Shown piece after piece: positions 20,990-32,000 of a stretch of DNA of 64,000 nucleotides. The DNA is taken from positions 43,430 through 107,429 of the forward strand of contig JAKEKT010000112.1 of the NCBI GenBank assembly GCA_021495925.1, in the 5' to 3' direction. The notes under the pieces are model-generated. The model did no database searches. It worked only from the letters and a program-made list of their open reading frames with translations, and was not told where the DNA came from. The position numbers and the translations under genes are program-made. Positions within the stretch are counted from its first letter, which is position 1, and each line of letters begins with the position of its first letter. Source of the DNA: Diplodia intermedia. Lineage: Eukaryota > Ascomycota > Dothideomycetes > Botryosphaeriales > Botryosphaeriaceae.

Positions 20990-23572
20990 TCAAAACAGCC
21001 CAAACGTCGCGCCATCCTGCCCGCTCCCCATGACGGACACGAACGACTCGAGGTCGAGGTTCGACAGGTCGAAGTTCCAGTCCATCGACGGCCACGCGGC
21101 GTCGAGCACGTCGCTCGACACGCTGGGCGCGCGCTGCTCGAACGAGCCGAAGCCCGGGGGCGTCTCGAGGTCGGGTTGGCTGGGGTCGGTGCCGGGGGCC
21201 ATGGCGGCGCCGCCAGAGCCGCCGGGGGTGGGGCCGCCGGGGGTGGCGGATGATGTGCCGTCGGGGGGGTTGATGTATTGCTGTTGCTGTTGTTGCTGTT
21301 GCTGTTGCTGGTGCTGGTCGGGGAGGCCGTGGTGGGGGAAGTTGGGGGTTTGTTGTTGGCCGGGGATGGTTGCGGATAGTGGTTGTTGTTGTGGTTGTTG
21401 TTGGGGTTCGGTGGTGGTTGTGGTGGTGGTGGTGATGCCGGTTAGCATTTCGACTTTGCCGCGCATCTCGTCGATGGCGGCGATGATGCTGATGATGGGC
21501 TCGCGCGGGTGGATGTGGCGCAGGGCACGGATGCCGCGGTTGATGTAGCGGATGTGGCGGCGGGTGGCGGTGCGGTCGTGGAGCGCGGCGAGGATGAGGA
21601 CGAAGCAGGCGCTCTCGAGGAAGAAGCAGTTGTTGTATACGCCCTTTGGGGGATTCTGTTAGTTCTGGAGATGCTGTGAGGACGCTGGACTTACTTCGGC
21701 TCCCGGCCCGGTTGAGAAGACGATTTCGCCTAGCATCACTATTGAGCGGGCGGCGTCTACTGTGTGTTCGCAAGCCTCCAACAGTGGGGGTATGTTGAAG
21801 GGGTTGGACTTTGAATCGGAATCCTTCCCTTCGGCTTCGCCACGTCTCTTCAGCTCGACGAAGAGAAGTAGAAAAGGTCGAAATGTGAGAAGGAGGGTGT
21901 AGAAATACACTGCTTGCTGTTAGCAGAGGAAGGGTTGGATCGCGAAGCAGAAGGTTACACGTGATAAAAAGATGGACAGCTGGCAGGATGGAAGGTGTAC
22001 GGGAAGTCATGGTATAGGCGTTGTAGGAATATAATGAAACACTCACAGTAAGAAATGCCCGCGCGGGTGACAAAGCTCTCATCTCGTTCAGTTCCCAAGT
22101 GGGAGCCGAGGGTGAATCCGAGGTCATCCTTAACGGTCTGGGCAAAACCACGCAGCTTGTTGCGAATGCGATGAGCATGTTTCAAATCGGCGCTCACGGA
22201 TGAATCGTGATGGTTGTAAAAATGCTGGACGCTGCGGATGAGTTCTGACAAGGTGACCTGGGCCCACATAAACGATGGGCGCTCTGGTTGAGAAAGGCCA
22301 ATGTCTTGCAGTGAAAGACATGACGGTCTTCCAAGGCCGGAGCAGATGAGGCTATAGTAAAACGCGTTAGAGCGAGCTCGGGTGGCGCCGCAGCAAATAA
22401 GTGAATACGAACCTTTCAAAGTAAAATAAACTCCAGCATGTCTGACTGACTTCAGAGCACTCCTTGAGGGACTGGCGACTGGTAGGGCTCCCGCGGTGCA
22501 TTCCCGCCGCAAATGCTTTACGGATGGCGCCGCCGAGATAGAGGTAACTCGAGTTTGGGTTGCCGACAATAAATTCGCAATACGCGTATCTCAGAGGTCA
22601 GCCCGTGTGCGGCTTGGAATATTGGGTGGGGAACTTATCATAAGTAGGGCAATCTGAACAGCACGCAGGTTGACGACATGCAGAAGGGAATCGGCTTCGG
22701 AGCGAGCTTGAGATAGCAAGGTTTTCCTCCACAATTCGTGCTGGCTAGGGCAGGCACCTATTGCCATGGCGACAATGACGAGGGCTCTCTCGGAAGGGTC
22801 GATCTTTGCATCGTCGCCGTATCCATACAGGCGCTCGAAGGTGGCGCACAGCTGGTCGGTGGAGAGGAACGGAAGCTGGAGATGGACGGTGGAGAGGTAG
22901 TTGTGCAGGAAGGTACGGGCGAGCTCATGCCTCAGGAACATGGGATTGGTCTCGCGCTGGCCGGGGGTGTTGCCAAAGGCAAGGCCCTGGTACTTGTAGA
23001 CATCGATGCTTTCGTTCCCATTCTGGACCTCTTCGACATGGGAGCCGGGATGGGGCACGTCCTCGTGGGCGGTCAGGTGGGTGTGGAGGTGCTGCAGCAG
23101 GGAGAAGTTGGACGAGGAGCCGTAGTACAGCTGCAGCACGCAGGCGGGCGAGTCGGCGGGGACGTGGGTAGCGCGGATGTTCTTGTAAATGTGATAGCGC
23201 GGAGGGGCCTCCGAGAAAGCCGAGGAGTCGGCATGGCTGCTCTCGCGGTCGGCACTGACGTCGGGGTCGTCCTCGGCCTTGAGGGGCTCCTGGGAAAGGT
23301 GCGGGCCGGGGGTCGGGGCGGTCGGGGCGGGGTGGGTGGAGGTGCGGCCGGTGCGGCGGCGGATGAACGACCTGTATGAGCAGACGGTGTTGCGCCTGCT
23401 GCACACATTGCATGGGCTGAGGCCGTTGCATTTCTGCTTGCGCCGGCGGCATTCCTCGCACGCCTTGGAGATCTTGGGGCCCCGCAGCGACGCTGGCGGG
23501 CTGGGGTCAGCACGTGGACGGGCGGTGTATACGTTGCAGGCGCGCAGTACCTGCCGGCAGAGACTCGTCCAT
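20990..23572 (-). CDS. Zn2Cys6 transcription factor (fungal_trans), with one frame discontinuity
   Basis: Six exons are proposed: 23572-23551, 23492-22635, 22589-22413, 22351-22047, 21909-21695, 21655-20990, about 747 aa. The binuclear cluster C-X2-C-X6-C-X5-C-X2-C-X6-C is complete at residues 19-45 (CEECRRRKQKCNGLSPC), followed by a basic linker. The fungal_trans region spans the middle, with FLSTDQLCATFERLYG, CEFIVGNPNSSYLYLGGAIR and an FESLICSGLGRPS segment matching the usual helix order. The C-terminal part is Gln-rich, with an 11-residue Gln run, and ends in an acidic hydrophobic patch (WPSMDWNFDLSNLDLESF), a plausible activation domain. All phases agree except the exon 2/3 junction, where the only good donor and acceptor are one nucleotide out of register. 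That could be a sequence error, an unusual splice, or a disabling mutation. The target pathway is unknown. Intron 5 is only 39 nt. Confidence 0.8.
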
Positions 23573-24287
23573 TTGCACCTCTCGTCAATGGTGGTTCTTG
23601 GGCGGAGTTACGGAATTGTCGGATTTGTCGGAGAGGGCTGAGACAAGGCCCCTTGCACGTGACGCTCGCTTGCGCCTGCCGCCCCCCGCCCAGCGCGCCT
23701 TCCCGTTTGGATCGCCCTTGCGTCCTTCGCGTCGCAGCTTCACCTCCATTCCATCATCTCGCGCTGCATTCTGTCTCCTCGTCCAACCTTCACGCCCAAG
23801 ACGGCAACCCGACCTTCAGGAATCAAGCCCTCGTCCCTTGCAATGGCCTGCCCATTAAGCACGAGACCGTTGTCCCCATGGTCGGTAGTCCCCACTACCA
23901 GGCACGTGGCGCCCTGGGCCGTCAAACGTCACTACCAAGGGGGCTGCTTCTCCAACATTACCGGTTGAAGCTCGGATGGGTACCCCAAGGTACATGGAGT
24001 TGCAGCATCTTCGACCGCGACATTCCATGCGTGCCCGCTCATCGGCATCAAATCGAAGCGTAGGTCAAAGGGTTACAACACGTCGGAATGGAGCCTATTC
24101 CTGCGCCAAGTAGCTCCTTCATGGTCGTAGCCGGAATTCCGTCTCCGCATCGCATTTCTATTAACCTGCAGATTGCATCGTGATAGTCCCCATTTTTCGC
24201 TGCCGAATGTCTGACTATAAATCGGGGCTGCCTTGATCAGAGAAGCAAACGTCCCTCTGCACCCTTTCGCCTTCGCGCCTCGCAACC
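23573..24287. other. Divergent intergenic region (transcription factor / aspartic protease)
   Basis: Both promoters should be here. A + strand open frame at 23653-24063 has no recognisable domain and is not called. A TATA box for the protease is listed separately. Confidence 0.5.
24216..24222 (+). promoter_or_regulatory. TATA box of the aspartic protease gene
   Basis: TATAAAT lies 72 bp upstream of the protease ATG, at the expected distance for a highly expressed secreted-enzyme gene with a short leader rich in CT. Confidence 0.6.
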
Positions 24288-25588
24288 ATGTCTTCGGTCG
24301 TCTTCTTCCCGGCTCTCTTCGCTGTGGTGGCGTTTGCTGCTCCGCAGGTTGTGGGCCCTCTCAATCAGACTTTCACTATTCCTCAGGTCCCGCACGCACA
24401 GGTCCTCAAAAATGGACCCTTGTCCATGGAAAGGACCTATCTCAAATACGGCGTTCCGGTGCCCGACTTTGTCTCCGTAGCTGTTGCGAACTCGGCTGCT
24501 GCCGCCGCTGCTGCTGACGCCGCCGGTCTCTCCGAACGCTCCGTTGCGGCGACCCCTGCAGATGGGTTCGACACTCTGTACCTGTCGCCCGTCACGCTAG
24601 GGTCCGATACGCTCAATCTGTATCTTGACAGCGGATCTTCTGACTTGTGCGTATCTGACACCCGCTTGTTGAATGCGCTAACACATGACGCGCCAGATGG
24701 GTCTTCTCCACGCTCATGGCATCCGGCTCTACCAATGGCCAGTCACTCTACAATCCCTCCAGGTCCGGTGTTCTCCTGCCACAGCAATCGTGGACCATCA
24801 CGTATGGTGACGGTAGCGGAGGCTCGGGTCTTGTCTACGCCGACAAAGTGGTGGTAGGCGAAGTGACTGCGACCAAGCAGAGCGTCGAGGCAGCCACCAG
24901 TGCTTCATCCCTTTTCGTCCAAGATACCAACAGCGATGGCGTCATGGGCCTTGCCTTCAGCAACCTCAACTCCGTCCGGCCCACGCCTCAGAGAACCTTC
25001 TTCGACACGGTGAAGAACACGCTCGCCAAGCCAATCTTCACCGCGTTGCTGAAGAAAGGTGCAGCGGGCAAGTACGACTTTGGATTTCTAGACACTTCCT
25101 CGTACACGGGCTCAATCGTGTACACCAACGTACTGACCACTCCCAAACCGGGATTCTGGGGATTCAACGCCACTGGTTACTCGATTGGGGGTGGGGCCGT
25201 TGTCCAGAAGAGTATATCGAGCATCATCGACACGGGGACCAGTCTGTTCTACCTGCCGTCGGACGTTGTGGCAGCCTACTACGCCCGGGTCCCCGGCGCG
25301 TCCAAGAGCACCTACTTCGGAGGCTGGATCGTGCCCTGCACCAGCACGCCGCCCGCCTTTAGCACCGTCATCAGCGGATCGCTCGTCACCATGCCCGGCT
25401 CGTATCTCATCTACGGCGCCGTCGACCAGTCCAACAACTGTTACGGTGGCATCCAGGAGAACACGGGCATCGGTTTCTCCATCTACGGCTTGATCTTCTT
25501 GAAGTCCCAGTACATCGTCTTTGACCAGACGTCGGCCAACGCCCCGAGGCTCGGCTTTGCCAGGCAGCAGGGCGTTTCTTACGCTTAG
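24288..25588 (+). CDS. Secreted pepsin-like aspartic protease (family A1)
   Basis: Two exons (24288-24646, 24697-25588) encode 416 aa, the usual aspergillopepsin length. A signal peptide occupies about residues 1-18 (SSVVFFPALFAVVAFAA). A propeptide of about 70-75 residues with an Ala run follows. Both catalytic motifs are present: DSGSSD with Asp114, preceded by the LNLYL strand, and IIDTGTS with Asp298. The flap region contains ITYGDGSGGSG. The 50-nt intron falls inside the first catalytic motif, and splicing restores DLWVFS. The C-terminus FDQTSANAPRLGFARQ is the canonical A1 ending. It should act extracellularly at acid pH, cutting proteins for nutrition or during host or substrate colonisation. 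No GPI-anchor signal is seen. Confidence 0.93.
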
Positions 25589-26558
25589 TTTCGATGACTG
25601 CTACCTTTGTGATGGTTGATGGAAACGCCCCGCTTCTTGGCTTTTCCGGACGGGTTTGCGTCCGTCTTGAGCCACGCCCCTTGTGAGCCTCTGCCTAGGT
25701 GATCGTGGAGATTACCGTTCGAGTCAGGCAAGAATTGATTATTATTATTTGATGTAGTTGAATTTGCTGTGAATTACGTTTGCTAGCTATGTTGAGAGTG
25801 GCTATTGTGTGGGTTTCATGGTTGACGCTTCAAAGGCCCCCTCTTCACTACAGTGACATGACCGTGCCGCCAAAACTACATCATCCCCGACTTTGCGCCT
25901 GCTTTTATCTGTAAAGACGACCCCATGCACGTCTTACATGGCAGAATCACGACGCTGTGTCATGATTTGCGAGAGCAAGTATGTCGGCCACGACATGTCA
26001 GAACCACGGGTCAGCTTTCGATGAGATTCAGGGTTCAAAGTTTGCTTACCGGGGAACCATGGGAGCACGAACTCATGCCTCCAATGAGCGATCCAAATGC
26101 GCCGAGAAAAGGCAGAGCTGCCCCACTTTGCGACGCGGATTCAAGCGGCAAGTACTTCTTTGCGATGCGTTGCCTGGCATGGCCAACCAGCGTCACTTCC
26201 ACATTTGCGCCCGAACATAGCTGCTACGTAACAGAGAGGAATAAAGTCTCACTTCTTACATACGGAAGGTCCAAGGGAAGCATGCTGATGCGCGCACTGT
26301 CCCCGGAGGACCAAAGGAGCGCCGCCCTACCGAGGAAGGAGCTACCTCAGGGATCTGAACTTCTACCCAACGCTCAACCCGCCGCAAATTTTTCCAACCC
26401 CAACCATAGCTATCACTTATTCCACTACTCGAACTGCTCCAGTCGAAGGTGCACAGCTCCTCTGTTCGTTATTCGATATTCACAAACTTTGAAGACATTC
26501 TTCCACAACCAGCACCACTCTCGCAACTTTCGCAATCTTTTCAAGTCGTCAGCCCATC
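25589..26558. other. Intergenic region, no gene seen
   Basis: An uninterrupted + strand frame at 25925-26653 overlaps the next gene in another frame, lacks any domain, and is compositionally unlike the flanking genes. I do not call it. Confidence 0.4.
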
Positions 26559-27692
26559 ATGAACGGTATCGTCAACGGCAGACGCTCCAGATCCGTGTCC
26601 GAAGACGAATGCAACAGTGGGCCATATACCTCTGTCACGGAGGACAACGATAATGACAGGCAACCCGCCTCCGCCTCAGAAGACAACGCCAACGGCAGAC
26701 CATCCTCTTCCACCCCAGAAACCAACGGCAGCAGCAGACGATCCGCACCCGCCCCAGAAACCAACGGAAACAGCAGACTATCCGAGCTCGGCCCCGTCAT
26801 CCGCCGCGAAGAAGACGGCAGCGCCCTCTCCGACCGACCCACACAGCACCCTCTCGGCCTCGGCCTCGGCATTCGCCCTCCCACCCGCCGCGAAGAAGAC
26901 CTCAGCGAAGAATACCGCAGCGCCCTCCTCGACCGGCCCACCCAGCACGCTCTCCCTCCCTCCCCCCGCCGCGAACAAAACGGCAGCGCCCTCCACGGCC
27001 AACCCACACAACACCCTCTCCCTCTCCCTCCCTCCACCAACCACCGCCGCCACCGCCGCCGCCGCCGCCCTCGCCGCCGCCACAACCCCTCCTCCTCCTC
27101 CCCCTCCTCCCCCTCCTCCCCCTCCTCCACCTCCTCCCCCCCATCCTCCAACCCCCCCTCCCCCCTCCCCCCACACCTCTCCCTCCCCCTCCAAACCTAC
27201 CCCACCCACCCCTCCCCGGGACCGGGCCCCTACCCCTTCATCCACCACGCCTCCTCTTCCTCTTCCTCCCTCCCCCCCTCCGCGACATGGTTCGCCCTGT
27301 CCCGCCAGCAGGCCCGCCTCGCTCTCGACACCGCCCCGCCGCCGCCGCACCACTTCCCCTGCGCGCGCGTCGAGGCGGCGTGGCGGGCGTGGGCGGCGGG
27401 GGCGGGGGTGGGGGTGACGACGATGACGATGGACGGTGGGGTGGGGGGGATGAGGGAGGCGCAGAGGGTGTTTGAGGAGAGGTTTAGGGAGGTTTTTAGG
27501 CAGAGGGAGGAGCAGTGGGGGGAGAGGTGGCGGGCGGAGGAGAGGGCGGGGGTTTGGGTGGGGGAGGTGAGGGATTGGTGGGGGAGGAGGGTTGGGAGGG
27601 TGGGGGAGAGGGAGAGGCAGAGGGAGAGGAGGGGGCGGGAGGGGCGCGGGGGTGAGGGGGTGGAGGGGGAGGGGGGTGGAGGGTCGAACTGA
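26559..27692 (+). CDS. Hypothetical low-complexity repeat protein
   Basis: A single frame of 377 aa starts at an ATG after a CT-rich leader. The N-terminal third is acidic, Ser/Asn-rich with repeats of the type SxSEDNANGRP and APxPETNGxS. The next part has three degenerate copies of a unit built on RREEDGSAL-DRPTQHPL, with Pro-rich spacers. The middle is Pro/Ser/His-rich. The end is a charged Arg/Glu/Trp-rich helix (VFEERFREVFRQREEQWGER) that may form a coiled coil. No known domain is recognised. The sense strand is almost pure pyrimidine-biased up to about 27290 and purine-biased afterwards. Coding status is plausible but unproven; no intron is needed. Confidence 0.45.
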   Translation: MNGIVNGRRSRSVSEDECNSGPYTSVTEDNDNDRQPASASEDNANGRPSSSTPETNGSSRRSAPAPETNGNSRLSELGPVIRREEDGSALSDRPTQHPLGLGLGIRPPTRREEDLSEEYRSALLDRPTQHALPPSPRREQNGSALHGQPTQHPLPLPPSTNHRRHRRRRRPRRRHNPSSSSPSSPSSPSSTSSPPSSNPPSPLPPHLSLPLQTYPTHPSPGPGPYPFIHHASSSSSSLPPSATWFALSRQQARLALDTAPPPPHHFPCARVEAAWRAWAAGAGVGVTTMTMDGGVGGMREAQRVFEERFREVFRQREEQWGERWRAEERAGVWVGEVRDWWGRRVGRVGERERQRERRGREGRGGEGVEGEGGGGSN

Positions 27693-29028
27693 TTTGCGGT
27701 ACCGTCGAGGGATTTGGCGGATGGGGTGGGGTCGTTTGGGAGGTGGTTGGCAGCAGCAACGCATGCGCACTTCTGACGAGAGGGAACAGAGGTCCGGCCG
27801 GTTGGAAGTTTTTGGGCGTTTGCGTGGGGGTGGGGTGGTGGTGAGACTGGTGTTGAACACAGGGTTGGGATTGATTCAACCTGCGCAGCTGATGATTGGG
27901 GGAGGGGCCGGGGCGTCGAAGTCAGGAACCACTGAAGTCTTGGATCGTTTGAGGAACTTTTGGGTTCGGATTGTGCTTGTAGCTGTCTGCCCGGTTCCCC
28001 ACGAGTTACATATCACGATTGAGTTTAGAAGAACTCCCTTTAGCTCTACCTTCTCTAGAAGGCGAAGGAGATAAAAAGCATACCTGCGTAGGTAGCTAAT
28101 GGGAACGTCTGGATGATGTTGTGTTACTTTCAGGTTATGCATAACTTGATATTCACTTCGACGAAGGAAGTGTGTAAGAATTTCCGGCAAAGCCATGGGA
28201 GCTTGATCATCCATGCCCTCTGAGTCATTCCACCATTAGTCTCTTTCCTTCTTCCTTTTGTTTTGTTCTTTTCCATTTCCTTCCTTCTCCTTAACGAAGT
28301 AGCCCTCACCGATCGGCTGCTCTGATCTTCTTGCGTGCGGATCCGAGGATTTGGAAAACCCCCCTTTTCTTTTCTCTGGGGTTTCGTGTGTTTCCCGGCT
28401 GTAGTTGTTGGTATGCACGCGCTTTAATGTTCAAACCCTTCGCGATATCTGCCTCGGTTCCTTTGGCTCGGGGCCTTGCCACCGCGCCGAACCATCTAGC
28501 CAGTGCCTTCAGTTGCTCGAGATCCCCCGAAGAAAGAAAGAGAAACAGGAGGCCCGGAGGCAAAGGGCAGCTGGATAAAATACATATTTTGATGAATCTA
28601 GCCACCTCGTGGTCATTTATAGACCCGGCTGCTTGTTGATGCTTTCTGGTAGCTTGCCCGTTTGCGTGAAGCTTGGACTCGCAGTGACACGATGTAATCG
28701 ACACCACAAGGGAAAACAAATCTGTCTTCCTTTGACTTGACCCATGATGATTGTTGGAATATAAAGGAGGTTACCGAGTACCGCACTAAGTGCAGCGGCT
28801 GTGTTTTTTTGCATTTCGACAACGATCTAGCACACCCCGTCGTCACTTTCCAAAAGAGCAGCAACCGCAGGCGCATATACCATGATGCCATAACCGCTGG
28901 GGTATCGAAAGAAAAACCCATCAAGCCGACGCGCCAAATCACCACCAACGCACCGCCCCCTCCCCGTCCGTCCGTCACCAAGTACCCAAAGAAAAAAGAA
29001 GAAACCCCCCCACCACCACCACCAACCA
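27693..29028. other. Intergenic region, no supported gene
   Basis: A minus-strand ATG frame at 27876-28214 (112 codons) is the best candidate but shows no family motif. The right end is the 3' flank of the large minus-strand gene. Confidence 0.4.
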
Positions 29029-32000
29029 TCAACCAACAACATTCCTCGGCCCCCCCACCCCCACCTCCTCAACCCAAACCCTAACCTCCACCACCTCCGC
29101 CCCCGCCCGCGCCCCCACCCCCCCACCGGCAGCAGCAGCAGCCAGATGAGGCACCTCAACACTACACTCGAACAACCCACCACCAGTCCCCTCGCATCCC
29201 TCGGCCCCCTCCAACTCATCCACCCTCGCCTCGAGCTCCCGCCGCATCGCCTCGCGCGCCTCGACGGCGTCGATGCGCGGCCGGCTCGCGATGCTGGCGC
29301 GCGGCATGCACGCGTCGAGCAGCGCGGCGGCGGCGTCGCGGTTGGCGGCGTCGCGGACCGTGTAGGCGCCGAGGAGGCGGGTGGTGTGGTGGGTGATCAC
29401 TGTTTGTTTTTGGGGACGGGGTTGGTTTTTGGGAAGGTGGCGGGGAAGGCGGGGGCGGTGGTTGTGGTGGTGGTTGTGGTGGGGGGCTGTTGCTTCTGCT
29501 GGTGCTGCTGGTGCTGCTCCTTCTGCTGCTCCTCCTGCTGCTGGTGCTGGTGCTGCTGTTGCTGCTGGCGATGGCGATGGGGGTGGGGAGGGTTGGTTGT
29601 TGTTGTTGTTGTTGGTTTCGGTGGTCTGCTGTGGGTGTTCGGGGTTTGGTTGAGGCGAGGAAGGCTCGAGGAAAAGGTCGTCGATGTTTTTGAAGAGATC
29701 GTCGAAGTCGGGGTCGGTGGGGAGGGAGGCGGCGGCGGCAGCGGCGGCGGCGGTGGTGTCGTCGGCGACATCATCGACGATGTTGTCGTCGACCTTATCA
29801 TTGTTGCCCTCATCGCTGTTTCCGTCATCATCGTGGTTGTTGCCACCGCCATCATGCCCGCTCCCACTCCCACTCCCACCCTCCCCCTCCCCCTCACTCT
29901 CACCACCTCCATCCCCCCCAACCACCACAACCGTCCTCGTCCCCACCTCCTCGACACAAACAACCCACTGCCTCTTCGCCAACCACCCCACCCCACCACC
30001 AACCACATCGTCCCCACCCCCTCCGCCCTCCCCCGGCGCCCTCAAACTCCTCCCCACATCCACCCTGACCACCGTCGTCGTCGTCGTCACCCTCTTCCCG
30101 TTCCGTGCCCCACCACCACCAAGAACGGATTGCTGTCGTTCCACGTGCTCCACGCGATAATGCAGCATCCCCTCGTCGTCGGCCACGCACGAGAAGCTCT
30201 TGCAGCCGGGCGCGATGCCCGCGACGCCGAAGCGGCTGCGCTGGATCTCGTCGCCGGCGGCGGCGTTGGCGGCGCGGAGCGTGGCGTGCGCGGCGGGCCC
30301 GATGGCGTAGGTGGGTGCTTCGGCTTCGGCTGCTTCGGCTGCTGCGGCTGCGGCGTCTTCTTCTGAGGAGGAAGAGGACGAGGAAGGCGACGTGGTTGTG
30401 GTTGACCAGCATTTGCGCGTGACGTGGTACTGGAACCAGACCTCGTTTTCGTCGAGGGGCTCGGGCTCGATGGTCGTGACGGTGCGGGTTTTTGTCTTCG
30501 TGAGGGCCTGCTTGGTGTTGCCGTCATCATCATCATCATCGGAGGAGGATGTGGTGGTGGACTCGTCAGACTCAGCCTCGCCATCCGTTAAGAAATCCGC
30601 CATCGCCTGCTGGTTCGCCATGTACCGCTCGTACGCGTTGGGATCCCACTTCTTCCCGCCCAGCCTCGGCTGTTGCTGCTGTTCTTCTTCTTCTTCCTCC
30701 TCCTCCCTCTCCCTCGCCGCAACCACCGCCGGCAACCCAATCAGCCCCGCCTCGCCCCCGCCCTTCTTCCCACCACCATCCCCTCCCTCATTCTTAGTGG
30801 TGGTGGCCACCAACTCGGGCCACCGCCGCCTCACCCTCTTCAGCCGATCGCGCAGCCCCTGCGCCGAGAACCGCTTGCCCGTCCGCGCTGCGTACAGGAT
30901 GCGGATCTCGGCCCACGCCAGCCCCTTCTCGCGCCAGTGGTGCAGCTGCTTGTCGTCGTGTTCCTCGAGCACCGACACCGGCGTGGTCGGCGTCTTGTTC
31001 GGGTCGACGAGGGGGCCGAAGTCGTCGTCGGGGTCGTGGGGAGGGGGAGGAGGAGCGGTGGTTGTTGTTGGTGGTGGTTGGCGGGGTGCAGGGCGACGGG
31101 GGGTGGTGGTGGTGGTGTTGTTGTTGGCTGTTGTTGTTTTCTTGGTCGCTTTCGCGGGGAGGAGGTCGCTCTCGCGGGGTAGGAGGTTGTTGTTGTTGTT
31201 TTTGGTAGCGCCGGCGTGCAGGTTCTTGGGCTTCGCGGCGGGCATGAAGGCGCTGCTGCTGCTGCTTTTCGGCGGCCTGCCAACGGGTCTGGTGGAGCCG
31301 GCGCCTGCGCCGCCTGCAGGCTTGTTGCTGGAAGAAGGCTGCTGCATGTGCTTCTTGAGCGGGCCGCTGGCGAGGGCTTGCTCGCGCCGGGCGGCGTTGC
31401 GCTGGGCGGCCTCGCGGGCGTTGCCGCTGGGCGCAGGCTTCCTCGTGTCGGACCGGTTGTCGTTGCAATCTTTTGCTGGTTCCTTCGTGGCGCCTGCGAG
31501 TATGGATTGTAGGCTTGTCGGCTCTCCCGGGGTGGATTTGTCGGCATCGTGAGCGAGCTTCGTTTGCAGGGTGTCGTTGGTGGCGACATCTTGAGAGGTA
31601 GGAGCGGTCGAGGTCGCTGGAGGCGAGGAACCGCTGGTGGTTTCTTGAGTTGGCTCAGCTGCTTGATTAGACATTGCTGCATTGCCGGACGGAGTTTGCT
31701 GAGTGTTGTTCGCTCCTGCATTTGTGTTAGTCGCGATGTGTGTATCTGGAGGTGGAAAATCCAGAGACGAGAGCGGCGATATCATGTCAGACAGGTCCTC
31801 AGCAGGAAGATCAAACTCCTTACCTTTCATACTTCCAGCTGTCTCAAGATGACCCGCCTCATCTCCATTCTCCTGGCAAGTGACGGCCTGCCCACTTGCT
31901 ACATCAGACGGCTCGTTGAACAGATCATCCATGTCGTCGACTTCACCATCGCCTCCTGGCATATCGGCATCTACCTGGTCGCCATCCTCAGCGAGGTCGT

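Noticed and set aside
20990..23572. Calling the Zn2Cys6 gene a pseudogene outright
   Set aside because: Only one junction is out of phase and every other exon is intact, so a sequence or splice-model error is as likely.
25925..26653. 242-codon + strand frame upstream of the repeat protein
   Set aside because: No recognisable motif, and it overlaps the next gene's start in a different frame. Kept only as a remote possibility.
27876..28214. 112-codon minus-strand frame with an ATG
   Set aside because: No domain, no splice context and no sign of conservation that I can read.
30311..31552. 413-codon + strand frame opposite the large minus-strand gene
   Set aside because: It is a shadow of GC-rich low-complexity sequence: Ser/Leu/Val runs, no domain. 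The minus frame is five times longer and has coherent motifs.
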